From Actinomycetota bacterium (lineage in GTDB: Bacteria > Actinomycetota > Acidimicrobiia > Acidimicrobiales > Ilumatobacteraceae), in assembly GCA_009919275.1 (NCBI GenBank), contig RGCG01000001.1:1-64000 (forward strand): 64,000 nt of DNA, in the 5' to 3' direction. Under the pieces are notes generated by a model that ran no database searches, had not been told where the DNA came from, and was given only the letters and a program-made list of their open reading frames with translations. Every line of letters starts with the position of its first letter. Position 1 is the first letter of the stretch. Positions 1-8,968 of the stretch are shown here, piece by piece. The translations under genes and the position numbers were made by a program.

Positions 1-67
1 GCGGAAGCGCGAATTCCGACGTGAAACCAACCTAACACGCACGAATGTGTGCGTGGCGTGGGTCAGT

Positions 68-1468
68 TCAGCGGTGGCTTGCCAGCCAGGCGGCTTCGGC
101 TTCGCCGAGGGGAGTCGACGGCGAGGCGTTGACCATGGGCCACAGTTCCTCGGCAACGCGACGGTAGTTGCCGTTCGCGCGCAGTTCTCCGAGGAGGGCG
201 TAGAGGCCGAGGTTGATTCGCTGGATGAAAACGAACGCGCGCGGAACTGAGGCGTAGTTGGCGATGGGACTGGAGCGGTCGAAGGTGTGTCGCACGATCG
301 ACGACGAGTACTCGGGGGTCCAGTGCATGACGTGCGATTCGCGTACCGGCGCGTAGAAGTGGGAGAAGTAGTCGCCGATCTGGTCGGTGGTGACGGGTGC
401 GTCGGGCTTCAACAGGCCTGCGTCTTCGATGATCTGGCGGAACGCAGCGTCGTCGTGGTTGATGGCGGCGGCAGAGATCATGTTCTTGAACACTGTCATC
501 TCGTCCTCGGTGAAGTGCTTGACGAGGCCGTAGTCGAGGAAAGTGACGCGCACGTTCTCCGGGTCTTCGAGGTGGAAGATGTAGTTACCCGGATGAGGGT
601 CGCCGTTGAAAGCACGGAAGCGGTACAGCGAACGGAACACGTATCGAAAGATCGCCTCGGCAGCGCGATCGCGCACATCTTGGGGCTGATCCATCAGCTC
701 CGACCACGAGCTACCACTGACGAGATCGGAGGTGATGACTCGGGCAGAACACAGGTGCGAATGAACGTGTGGCACGTGGACGAAGGGATGTCCCATGTAG
801 AAGTCGGCGAATTCCTGTTGGTTCTTGGCCTCGCGGGTGTAGTCGAGTTCCTCGGCGAGGCGCTCCTTGATTTCGGCGACCATTTCGTCGGGTTCGAAAG
901 CCTTGAAACCGAAAGCGAGAACTGCTCCGAGAAGGTCGGCATTCTTCAGGTCTGCTGCAATTGCATCGGCCACGCCCGGGTACTGCACCTTGACCGCGAC
1001 GGCCCGCTGCTCGTTCGTGTTCGGGTCGATGATGATCGCGCGGTGAACCTGACCGATCGAGGCCGATGCGATCGGCTCGTCATCCCACTCAACGAACAAC
1101 TCATCGACTGGCTTCCCGAACTCTTCCTCGACAACCCTTCGGGCGAGTGCGCCGCTCATCGGGGGAGCGTTGTTCTGCAGTTCGGCAAGTGCGAGTCGCA
1201 GCGGTTCGGGAAGGCCGTGGTCGAGATAGCTCGCCATCTGACCCAACTTCATGAGGGCGCCCTTCATGTTGCCGAGACGTTCGGCGATCTCGGAGGCGTT
1301 CTTCATTTCGCGGCTGTGGTCGAGGGCTTCTTTGCGCTCCGCCGATGCGAACAGTTTTCGTGCGGCAGTGGTTGCGTAGTTGGTTCCGACTTTCACGCCG
1401 AGCTTGGCGATTTCGGCGTTGCGTCCGAGGCGGCGACGCGACGAGAGGGGAGAACTGTTCTTTGGCAT
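68..1468 (-). CDS. ABC1/AarF/UbiB-family atypical kinase
   Basis: Protein with KxGQ-like (MKLGQMAS), EEFGKP, IASASIGQVHRA, VKVQYPG, NGDPHPGNYIFH and FLDYGLVK motifs; ORF trimmed to the internal Met MPKNSSPL. Confidence 0.9.
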   Translation of the reverse strand: MPKNSSPLSSRRRLGRNAEIAKLGVKVGTNYATTAARKLFASAERKEALDHSREMKNASEIAERLGNMKGALMKLGQMASYLDHGLPEPLRLALAELQNNAPPMSGALARRVVEEEFGKPVDELFVEWDDEPIASASIGQVHRAIIIDPNTNEQRAVAVKVQYPGVADAIAADLKNADLLGAVLAFGFKAFEPDEMVAEIKERLAEELDYTREAKNQQEFADFYMGHPFVHVPHVHSHLCSARVITSDLVSGSSWSELMDQPQDVRDRAAEAIFRYVFRSLYRFRAFNGDPHPGNYIFHLEDPENVRVTFLDYGLVKHFTEDEMTVFKNMISAAAINHDDAAFRQIIEDAGLLKPDAPVTTDQIGDYFSHFYAPVRESHVMHWTPEYSSSIVRHTFDRSSPIANYASVPRAFVFIQRINLGLYALLGELRANGNYRRVAEELWPMVNASPSTPLGEAEAAWLASHR

Positions 1469-1475
1469 CGGTCGG

Positions 1476-2333
1476 TCAGGCCTTTGCGCGTTCAACGGCC
1501 GATTTGCACGCACGGACGAGGGTCGGCACGAATTGGTCGGCCGCCGCGTACACGGCGTCGTGGTCGGCATCGACCCGGAAGGCTTCGGCCCTCGGGAGAG
1601 CCTCGAAGAGTCGCATCTGTCGTTTTACGGGGACAACGCGATCACGCATCGTGATGACGACACTCGACGGCACGTCGACCGTGCGGATCCAGTCGCGCGA
1701 GTTGAACGACCCGAGTGCGCCACCCGCCTCGAGAATTGTGCGCCAGTCGTGTTGCTGAAGCTGTGCTGCGGCCCAGGGTTCCCAGTTGCTGACCTTACGT
1801 TGCAGGTAGACGCGTTCAGTGATGCGCTCGCGGGCACCGGCGGGTGTGACGCGTGCAAGTACGCCGAGTCCGTGCAGTCCGAGAAACGACAGACGTTCCT
1901 GACGTGTGGACGCGAAGTAGCCGGACGTTGCCGCAAGGACGAGAGCGCGTACTCGTGACTCGTGTCGCTTCCATACCAACTGGGCAACCGACCCACCCAT
2001 CGAATAGCCGACGGGTATGAATGTGCTGATGCCGAGTTGGTCGGCAAGGGCAGCGGCGTCATCGGCGCAGGCGGCGAGGCTGAAGGGTTTGTTCGACCGG
2101 ATGCCGCGCCCGTGACCACGCTGGTCGGGGGCGATGACACGGAAGTGTTCGCCAAGAGCCCGGTAGCAGGTGAAGAAGTTGAGATCCGCGGTCGCTGTCC
2201 AGCCGTGGAGGAGCATCAATGTCGGGGCATTCGTGGGTCCGGCGACTTCGCGGAAGAACATGGTGCCCCGGCCCGGCAGATGAATTTCACGGCCGGGCGG
2301 GAGAAAGGGGGTTCGCGGTTCGGTGTCGGTCAC
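1476..2333 (-). CDS. alpha/beta hydrolase
   Basis: [21 protein letters not shown] nucleophile elbow, DHDAVY near C-terminus; GTG start. Confidence 0.85.
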   Translation of the reverse strand: MTDTEPRTPFLPPGREIHLPGRGTMFFREVAGPTNAPTLMLLHGWTATADLNFFTCYRALGEHFRVIAPDQRGHGRGIRSNKPFSLAACADDAAALADQLGISTFIPVGYSMGGSVAQLVWKRHESRVRALVLAATSGYFASTRQERLSFLGLHGLGVLARVTPAGARERITERVYLQRKVSNWEPWAAAQLQQHDWRTILEAGGALGSFNSRDWIRTVDVPSSVVITMRDRVVPVKRQMRLFEALPRAEAFRVDADHDAVYAAADQFVPTLVRACKSAVERAKA

Positions 2334-2336
2334 TGG

Positions 2337-2816
2337 TCAGTCGTGGTGTTCGACAGCAAGAATGCGCACGCGCAACTTGTTGCCGTTGGGGGCCTGGTAG
2401 TCGACCCATTCTTCAACACGGCGTTCAAGCAATGCCGCACCGAGCGGAGCCTTTGGGCTCATGATTTCGACACCCTCGCGGCGCTCTTCGATGTGACCGA
2501 TGAAATAGCGCTCGGCCATGTCATCGTCGTCGCCTTCGTAAACGATGGTGACGGTGCAACCGATCGATACTTGACCCTGTTCACCCGAGGCGACGATCTC
2601 GTGATCGTCGAGAATTGCCTCGAGCGTGCGTATGCGAGCCTCCATGTGGCCCTGCTCATCTTTGGCGGCGTGATAGTCGCCGTTTTCGGAGAGGTCTCCC
2701 ATTTCCCGCGCGCGCTCGATCTTCTCGGCCACCTGAATGCGGCCGCGCGTGGTGAGATCGTCGAATTCGGCTTTCAGGCGGTCGTAGGCGACTTGCGTGA
2801 GTTGATGGCGTGCCAT
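2337..2816 (-). CDS. greA: transcription elongation factor GreA
   Basis: 159 aa, [22 protein letters not shown]-terminus, [17 protein letters not shown] motif, C-terminal [19 protein letters not shown]. Confidence 0.95.
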   Translation of the reverse strand: MARHQLTQVAYDRLKAEFDDLTTRGRIQVAEKIERAREMGDLSENGDYHAAKDEQGHMEARIRTLEAILDDHEIVASGEQGQVSIGCTVTIVYEGDDDDMAERYFIGHIEERREGVEIMSPKAPLGAALLERRVEEWVDYQAPNGNKLRVRILAVEHHD

Positions 2817-2820
2817 ACGG

Positions 2821-2853
2821 AAAAAAGGCTACCGACGGCTCTGCCGTTAGCCT
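2821..2853 (-). terminator. hairpin plus U-tract immediately 5' of greA (candidate leader attenuator)
   Basis: Minus-strand sequence AGGCTA-ACGGC-AGA-GCCGT-CGG-TAGCCT-TTTTT, ending 4 nt before the greA ATG (2814-2816). Confidence 0.5.
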
Positions 2854-2861
2854 GCCTGCCT

Positions 2862-3857
2862 ATGGCACATCGCATTGCAGTCATTGGCGGCGACGGCATC
2901 GGACCCGAAGTGACGGTCGAAGCCCTGAAGGTCATCCGGGCGGCAGGAGTCGACGTTGCCACCACCGACTTCGACCTGGGCGGGGCGCGCTTCTTGCGCG
3001 ATGGCGAGATTCTCTCCGACGCGACGCTGAACCAGCTCCGCGATTTCGACGCCATCCTCCTGGGTGCCGTGGGGACACCCGATGTGCCACCCGGTGTCAT
3101 CGAGCGCGGCCTCCTGTTGAAAATGCGCTTCGAGCTCGATCTCTACGTCAACCAGCGCCCCTTCATCGGAACCGCTCCCGGCCACTCGAAGCCGCACGAC
3201 TTCATTGTCATCCGCGAGAACACCGAAGGGCCCTACGTCGGTGAAGGCGGGGTTTTGCGCAAGGGCACGTTGAACGAGGTCGCAACTCAGGGAAGTGTGA
3301 ACACGCGCATGGGTGTCGAGCGGTGTGTTCGCTACGCCTTCGAGCTTGCGTCGAAGCGCGACCGCAAGCACGTCACGTTGGTCCACAAGACGAACGTGCT
3401 CACTTTCGCCGGGGATTTGTGGCAACGCACCTTCGACATAGTGGCAAAGGAGTTCCCGAACGTCGGAACCGCCTACAACCACGTCGACGCGGCGTGCATC
3501 TACTTCGTGCAAGACCCGCACCGCTACGACGTCATCGTCACGGACAACCTGTTTGGCGACATCCTCACCGACCTCGGTGGTGCGGTGAGTGGTGGCATCG
3601 GTCTGGCGTCGTCGGCCAATCTGAACCCCGCGCGTACGGGACCCTCGATGTTCGAGCCCGTGCACGGTTCGGCCCCCGACATCGTTGGCACCGGCAAGGC
3701 AAACCCCACGGCTGCGATTCTCTCGGCGGCCCTGATGCTCGACTTTCTCGGTGAAAACGCGGCTGCAACGCGCGTTCGTGCGGCGTGCGCCGAACCAACC
3801 ACGGGTTCCACCAGCGAAATTGCGAACTCGATCGTTGCTCGCCTGACCGCCAAGTAA
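2862..3857 (+). CDS. leuB: 3-isopropylmalate dehydrogenase
   Basis: [84 protein letters not shown]; real start is ATG 2862 inside a longer ORF. Confidence 0.95.
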   Translation: MAHRIAVIGGDGIGPEVTVEALKVIRAAGVDVATTDFDLGGARFLRDGEILSDATLNQLRDFDAILLGAVGTPDVPPGVIERGLLLKMRFELDLYVNQRPFIGTAPGHSKPHDFIVIRENTEGPYVGEGGVLRKGTLNEVATQGSVNTRMGVERCVRYAFELASKRDRKHVTLVHKTNVLTFAGDLWQRTFDIVAKEFPNVGTAYNHVDAACIYFVQDPHRYDVIVTDNLFGDILTDLGGAVSGGIGLASSANLNPARTGPSMFEPVHGSAPDIVGTGKANPTAAILSAALMLDFLGENAAATRVRAACAEPTTGSTSEIANSIVARLTAK

Positions 3858-3884
3858 TCTGCGAAGACCCGAAAGGACTCACGG

Positions 3885-4805
3885 ATGCCCACCCTCGTTC
3901 CCACGCCGAAAATCTGGATGAATGGAAAGCTCGTCAATTGGGACGACGCCAAGGTTCACGTTCTCACGCACACCCTGCACTACGGAACGGGCGTGTTCGA
4001 GGGAATCCGTGCGTACGAAACGGCCGAGGGGCCGGCTGTGTTTCGTTTGACCGAACACATCGAGCGCTTGTTCCGCAGTGCGCACATCCTCGGCATGGAG
4101 ATTCCGTTCACGGTGCAGCAAATCATCGATGCAACCAAAGAAACGGTTGCGTCAACCGGACTTCCGGGTTGCTACATCCGCCCAATCGCCTACTACGGCT
4201 ACGGCGAAATGGGTCTCAACACGCTTCCGTGCAGTGTCGATGTCGCCATCGCATGCTGGCCCTGGGGCGCCTACCTGGGTGACGACGCCATGACCAAGGG
4301 CGTGCGCATGAAGATTTCCTCGTGGAAGCGTCTCGACCACAACATGTTGCCGCCCGCTGCCAAGACGGTCGCGAACTACGCCAACTCATCACTCGCCAAA
4401 GTCGAGGCACTCAAGGCCGGCTACGACGAGGCGATTCTTCTGAACAACGAGGGTCTCGTCAGCGAATGCACCGGAGAGAACCTCTTCGTCGTTCGCGGTG
4501 GGTCGGTCATCACGCCACCGTTGTCGGCGGGGGCACTCGAGGGCATCACCCAGGCGAGCGTCATCACCATTCTCGAGGACCTCGGTTACAAGGTCGACAA
4601 GGGCAACATCGCCCGTTCCGACCTCTACATCGCCGAAGAGATCTTCTGCGTTGGTACCGCAGCCGAGGTCAGTGCAATCAACTCGGTCGACGATCGCAAG
4701 GTGCCGTGCCCGGGCCCCATCGCCAAGCAGGTTGCCGAGACGTACGGCAAGGCCGTGCGAGGCCAGATCCCCAAGTACAAGCACTGGTGCGAACTGGCCA
4801 AATAG
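3885..4805 (+). CDS. ilvE: branched-chain-amino-acid aminotransferase
   Basis: [50 protein letters not shown], fold-type IV PLP enzyme motifs. Confidence 0.95.
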   Translation: MPTLVPTPKIWMNGKLVNWDDAKVHVLTHTLHYGTGVFEGIRAYETAEGPAVFRLTEHIERLFRSAHILGMEIPFTVQQIIDATKETVASTGLPGCYIRPIAYYGYGEMGLNTLPCSVDVAIACWPWGAYLGDDAMTKGVRMKISSWKRLDHNMLPPAAKTVANYANSSLAKVEALKAGYDEAILLNNEGLVSECTGENLFVVRGGSVITPPLSAGALEGITQASVITILEDLGYKVDKGNIARSDLYIAEEIFCVGTAAEVSAINSVDDRKVPCPGPIAKQVAETYGKAVRGQIPKYKHWCELAK

Positions 4806-4963
4806 GGCCGATCGGGGTTGTCTGGGCGACTGTGTGCGCTCTTTGTGACAATCCCCAGACATATCCACAGCGGGGCGCGACAGGCTCGCAGGCCGAGGAA
4901 ATGCAGGAAAATCACGCCTCCCATTGACGAAACGGGATTTCCGGGGGCAAACTGCTCTCCGTG

Positions 4964-5035
4964 ATGTCCACAGCCCGCACCGTTTCGGCCCTTGGGTCCT
5001 TCGGCGTCGTCGCTGCCGTCATCATTATTCCGTAG
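4964..5035 (+). CDS. putative attenuation leader peptide MSTARTVSALGSFGVVAAVIIIP
   Basis: Short ORF 5' of cimA with the VVAAVIII run (GTC GTC GCT GCC GTC ATC ATT ATT) just before the stop, followed by a hairpin and a terminator. Confidence 0.75.
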   Translation: MSTARTVSALGSFGVVAAVIIIP

Positions 5036-5056
5036 CGCACGGGCCACCCCGTGCGC
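5035..5056 (+). promoter_or_regulatory. leader hairpin GCGCACGGG-CCAC-CCCGTGCGC (9-bp perfect stem)
   Basis: Perfect inverted repeat beginning at the last base of the leader-peptide stop codon. Confidence 0.7.
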
Positions 5057-5060
5057 AGCC

Positions 5061-5083
5061 AGCCGCCCACCGGGCGGCTTTTG
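5061..5083 (+). terminator. rho-independent terminator upstream of cimA (attenuator)
   Basis: AGCCGCCC-ACC-GGGCGGCT followed by TTTTG; lies between the leader ORF and the cimA ATG at 5113. Confidence 0.8.
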
Positions 5084-5112
5084 TATTTCCGGAATCAAGA
5101 AAGAGACGTGAG

Positions 5113-6480
5113 ATGAGCACCCAGAGCAACCAGACCGAGAGCAACCCTCAGACCGGGAGCAATTTTGTCGAGGTATTCGACACGACGCTGCGTGACGGCA
5201 TGCAGGTCGAGGGCGTGTCGGCAACGGTGGAAGACAAACTGCGCATTGCCGAGCAACTCGATTTTCTCGGGGTGCATTTCATCGAAGGTGGCTGGCCCGG
5301 CGCCAACCCGAAGGACATCGAGTTTTTCCGTCGCGCAAAGAACGAATTGAAGTTCGCCAACTCCACCCTTGTTGCGTTCGGCTCGACACGCCGTCCGAAG
5401 GGGAAAGTCGACGATGACGTGACCTTGCGCAACTTGATCGAGGCCGAAACCGCGGCCGTGTGCATCGTGGCGAAGTGCTGGGACTACCACGTCGAGCACG
5501 CTCTGCAGACCACCCTCGAAGAAGGAGTGGCGATGGTTGCCGACTCCGTCGAATTTCTGAAGGCGAACGGTCGCCGTGTTTTGGTTGACATGGAGCATTT
5601 CTTCGACGGCTTCAAACGCAATCCCGAGTTCTCGCTGCGCGTGCTCGAGTCGGCCGTCATGAAAGGAGCAACCCATCTCGTGTTGTGTGACACCAACGGT
5701 GGGTCGTTGCCGCACGAAGTGGGCGACATTGTCGCCGCGGTGCGCAAGCACATCGGAGGAGACGCGATCCTTGGTATCCATTGCCACGACGACACGGGTT
5801 GTGCGGTGGCAAACTCAATCTCCGCGGTTGCCGCGGGTGTACGTCACGTACAGGGAACGTTGAATGGTCTCGGCGAGCGCACGGGTAACGCCAACCTCAC
5901 CACCATCATCCCGAACCTTCAGCTGAAGATGGGTTACCGCTGTCTGCCCGACGAGAACATGCCCCGTCTCACGCCGGTCAGCCACCACGTTGCCGAGGTG
6001 TTGAACAGGCCGATGAATCCGCAGGCTCCGTATGTCGGTGCATCCGCATTCGCGCACAAGGCCGGTCTGCACGTCTCTGCGATCGCCCGCGCGAAGGACG
6101 CCTACGAACATGTCGACCCCGAATTGGTCGGCAACGGCACGCGGTTCGTGGTTTCCGAAATGGCCGGCCGCGCCACCATCCAAATGAAAGCCGACGAAAT
6201 TGGTTTGGCGATGGACGGCCCGGCGGTCAACCAGGTGATCGACGACCTGAAGCGTCTCGAGCACGAGGGCTACCACTTCGAGGCCGCCGATGCATCGCTC
6301 GAATTGTTGATGCGCCGCGCCGCGGGTTGGGAGTCACCTTTCTTCACGGTCGAGTCGATGCGCGTCATCACCGACGAGGCAGCCGAAGATCCATCTCACC
6401 GACTACAAGGTGCGCATCCTCGATGGTGCAACGGCGACGGGTGCAGTGACGCGTGTCCTCATCGATGCGACGAACGGTGA
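5113..6480 (+). CDS. cimA: citramalate synthase (CimA/homocitrate-synthase family), 3' end apparently frame-disrupted
   Basis: [86 protein letters not shown]. In-frame ORF ends with unrelated sequence ([16 protein letters not shown]). Confidence 0.9.
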   Translation: MSTQSNQTESNPQTGSNFVEVFDTTLRDGMQVEGVSATVEDKLRIAEQLDFLGVHFIEGGWPGANPKDIEFFRRAKNELKFANSTLVAFGSTRRPKGKVDDDVTLRNLIEAETAAVCIVAKCWDYHVEHALQTTLEEGVAMVADSVEFLKANGRRVLVDMEHFFDGFKRNPEFSLRVLESAVMKGATHLVLCDTNGGSLPHEVGDIVAAVRKHIGGDAILGIHCHDDTGCAVANSISAVAAGVRHVQGTLNGLGERTGNANLTTIIPNLQLKMGYRCLPDENMPRLTPVSHHVAEVLNRPMNPQAPYVGASAFAHKAGLHVSAIARAKDAYEHVDPELVGNGTRFVVSEMAGRATIQMKADEIGLAMDGPAVNQVIDDLKRLEHEGYHFEAADASLELLMRRAAGWESPFFTVESMRVITDEAAEDPSHRLQGAHPRWCNGDGCSDACPHRCDER

Positions 6481-6577
6481 ACGTTCGTGGACGACCATCG
6501 GCGTGTCGCCGAACATCATCCAGGCCTCGTGGCAGGCGCTGGAAGAGTCGCTCGTTTACGGGTTGCTCCACAGCTGA
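6389..6577 (+). pseudogene. out-of-frame C-terminal regulatory-domain remnant of cimA ([62 protein letters not shown])
   Basis: Manual translation of the +1 frame gives a CimA-type C-terminus that continues the cimA ORF. Confidence 0.85.
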
Positions 6578-6594
6578 CGGCTACTCTCGGGGGC

Positions 6595-7119
6595 ATGGCC
6601 GCACCGCGCTACGCCCCCGAGTTCACCGCCGGACAAACCCCCGCCTACGAGTCTCCCCAGTACGTTCCTGGCTCATGGAAGCCCGGACGCAAGGGTGAAA
6701 TCGAAGGTCGGCAGCCTGCGGGTCGACGACTCGGCTATCAAGGCCCCGACCAGGGCTTCGTGCTGAAGATCGCCGCCGCATTGCGACCCGAGATCAAGGT
6801 TCAGTCGGGCGAGAACATCGACGACGCGATTCGCGGCAGCATCAACATTGCGCTACGCCGAGCATCGTTGTACGGGCGTGCTCCCGTGGTGCACGACCTG
6901 CGCTTGGCTCTCACCATTTGGGGTTGGCTCGACTCATCCCCGCCCGCCGAACTTGTTGCGGCACGCAAGGCATTGTTCGCGGGCGTTTCGCACGTCACCG
7001 CGCACTACGGCGAGGGTCGCCACATTGCCGACCTCGTACCCGAGGCAACGCTGCGCATGACTCCCGAGGCGGCACGCAACGCGATGCCCGCCTCGTGGCG
7101 CGCCCTCACCGGCTCGTGA
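6595..7119 (+). CDS. conserved hypothetical protein
   Basis: 174-aa ORF MAAPRYAPEFTAGQTPAYESPQYVPGSWKPG...; no family recognised. Confidence 0.7.
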   Translation: MAAPRYAPEFTAGQTPAYESPQYVPGSWKPGRKGEIEGRQPAGRRLGYQGPDQGFVLKIAAALRPEIKVQSGENIDDAIRGSINIALRRASLYGRAPVVHDLRLALTIWGWLDSSPPAELVAARKALFAGVSHVTAHYGEGRHIADLVPEATLRMTPEAARNAMPASWRALTGS

Positions 7120-7169
7120 GGGTTCTCGGTGTGAATTGACTCGGATTTTGCTACAACGCGCACCGAGAA
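7118..7169 (+). repeat. left arm of 52-bp inverted repeat flanking the EamA gene
   Basis: GAGGGTTCTCGGTGTGAATTGACTCGGATTTTGCTACAACGCGCACCGAGAA; reverse complement of 8003-8054 with 46/52 identity (first 38 nt: 37/38). Confidence 0.95.
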
Positions 7170-7175
7170 AAGCGT

Positions 7176-8036
7176 TCAACGTTCTTGGAGCACAATGCCC
7201 GCGATGATGAAGACGCCTCCCACCAGGTCCCATCCCGTCGGCGTCTGATCAAAGACGACATACCCGAAAAGACTCGACACGATCGGCAGCATCGCAAGTA
7301 GCACCGAGTAATGGCGCACGGTGACCTTGCGGAGAATGCGCTGGTCAATTCCGTAGCTCGTGACGCTCGACAACGTCCCGATGACGAGTCCGAGGGGAAT
7401 CAGCCAAAGATGCGAGATAACCGCATCGGCATCGGCGATGCCAAAGGGAATGGTGAAGATCGTTCCGAATACGAATGCCATGGCCAGACCGTCGATTCCC
7501 GCGTGACCACGAGCAACTTTTGCACCCGACACGATGTGCACCGCCCACGATGCCGCGGCGAGAAGAATGAACATCACACCAAGCGGCTCGTCGCCGATTT
7601 CCACTCCGCTCAGGATTGCAACGCCGGCAATTGCGGACACGAGGGCGAGGGCGTTACGTCTGGAACGCGTGAGAACCGCTGCCACGGTGATTGGCCCGAT
7701 GAATTCGATCGCCACTCCCTTGCCGAGAGGGAGGCGGTCGATGGCGAGGTAGAAAAACGTGCTCGTCAATCCGGTTGAGAGTCCGAAGATCGCAGCCGAT
7801 CGCAACGATGCGCGAGTCCATGACTTCGAACGCAGTTTGCGTGGGCCCGCGATTGCGACGGCAACCACCATCGCGCCGAACATCCGCAGCCACGCGAGAG
7901 AGGCGGGATTCGCGGTATCAAACTGCGCCTTTGCAATGGCGTTACCCGAATTGAGTGCGATAGCCGAGAGAAGAAAGAGGATCTCCGGCTCGAACGTGCG
8001 GTTTCTCGGCGTGTCGTGTAGCAAAAACCGAGTCAA
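7176..8036 (-). CDS. EamA/DMT-family transporter
   Basis: Two EamA repeats, about 10 hydrophobic segments (LFLLSAIALNSGNAIAKAQF, GVAIEFIGPITVAAVLTRS, LLAMLPIVSSLFGYVVFDQTPTGWDLVGGVFIIAGIVL); TTG start lies inside the right repeat arm. Confidence 0.85.
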   Translation of the reverse strand: MTRFLLHDTPRNRTFEPEILFLLSAIALNSGNAIAKAQFDTANPASLAWLRMFGAMVVAVAIAGPRKLRSKSWTRASLRSAAIFGLSTGLTSTFFYLAIDRLPLGKGVAIEFIGPITVAAVLTRSRRNALALVSAIAGVAILSGVEIGDEPLGVMFILLAAASWAVHIVSGAKVARGHAGIDGLAMAFVFGTIFTIPFGIADADAVISHLWLIPLGLVIGTLSSVTSYGIDQRILRKVTVRHYSVLLAMLPIVSSLFGYVVFDQTPTGWDLVGGVFIIAGIVLQER

Positions 8037-8054
8037 TTCACACCGAGAACCCTC
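8003..8054 (-). repeat. right arm of 52-bp inverted repeat flanking the EamA gene
   Basis: Reverse complement GAGGGTTCTCGGTGTGAATTGACTCGGTTTTTGCTACACGACACGCCGAGAA; ends directly at the stop codon (8055-8057) of the neighbouring gene. Confidence 0.95.
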
Positions 8055-8873
8055 TTAGTTGAAGAGGTCGGGGTCGGACTTGACGATGTCGTCCCAGAGT
8101 GGCTGGAAGTTGAGCCACATCGCTGCCTGGTGCGCCGTGTTGTTGCGGGTGTACTCGGCCCATTCGTGGGGAATCAGCTTCGGCTTGCCGGCGGCCTCGG
8201 CCATCAGCTGGGCCTGACACGTGCGCTCCATTGTGATGAAGGCATACGCGGCGGCATCGACGGTGTCGCCCGTGGTGAAAAGGCCGTGGTTCTGGTGAAT
8301 GGCGGCCTTGTAGTTGCCGAAACAATCGGCAAAACGGATTCCGTCTTCGATCTCGAACACCACCTTGCCGCCGACATCGTCGATGAGTACGTGGTCGTTG
8401 TAGAACGCGCACGAATCCTGCGTGATGGGGTCGAGAAGGCGGCCGAGGGACGACCACGACTTGCCGTAGACGGAGTGTGCATGCGCGGCGGCGTTGATGT
8501 CGGGACGGGCCTTGTGCACCGCGGCGTGCAAGACGAACGCGGCGCGGTTGACGGGGCGTGATCCGTACACCACGTCACCGTCGTGGTTCACGAGAATCAA
8601 GTCACTGACGCTGATCTGACGGAACGACATGGCAAACGGGTTGACCCAAAAATGATCGGTGAACTCGGGGTCGCGAACCGTGATGTGTCCGGCGACTCCT
8701 TCGGAGAATCCGAACTTGCCGAAAATGCGCAGGGCCCCGGCGAGCCGTTCCTTGCGGTGGCGGCGTTCGTCTTCGAAGTTGTCGAACTTGGGGATCGACA
8801 CGAAGTCGAGTGGCTTCGGTGTCAGCGGAATTCCGTCGATCATGGGGACACTGGGTGCATCGGTGACTGCCAT
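8055..8873 (-). CDS. class II aldolase/adducin family protein
   Basis: [67 protein letters not shown]. Confidence 0.88.
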   Translation of the reverse strand: MAVTDAPSVPMIDGIPLTPKPLDFVSIPKFDNFEDERRHRKERLAGALRIFGKFGFSEGVAGHITVRDPEFTDHFWVNPFAMSFRQISVSDLILVNHDGDVVYGSRPVNRAAFVLHAAVHKARPDINAAAHAHSVYGKSWSSLGRLLDPITQDSCAFYNDHVLIDDVGGKVVFEIEDGIRFADCFGNYKAAIHQNHGLFTTGDTVDAAAYAFITMERTCQAQLMAEAAGKPKLIPHEWAEYTRNNTAHQAAMWLNFQPLWDDIVKSDPDLFN

Positions 8874-8968
8874 GGCCCCAACACTACGCCCGATCGCGTT
8901 CCGATCTCGGCGCGAATGTTGACGCAGACTGCACCGTGCCGTGCCGAAAACCCTACGATTTGGGGTCT

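Noticed and set aside
10-67. Hairpin ACGCAC-GAATGT-GTGCGT downstream of the first ABC1 gene as a terminator
   Set aside because: Stem is visible but there is no T-tract on the relevant strand; too weak to call.
287-1654. 455-aa plus-strand ORF antisense to the first ABC1 kinase gene
   Set aside because: No recognisable domain; the opposite strand encodes a clear ABC1 kinase. Long antisense ORFs are expected in high-GC DNA.
1962-2861. N-terminal 300 codons of the 631-aa ORF ending with leuB
   Set aside because: Antisense to greA and the hydrolase; LeuB homology begins exactly at ATG 2862.
7118-8054. Calling the inverted-repeat unit an insertion sequence
   Set aside because: No transposase or integrase and no obvious target-site duplication; reported only as an inverted-repeat-flanked unit.
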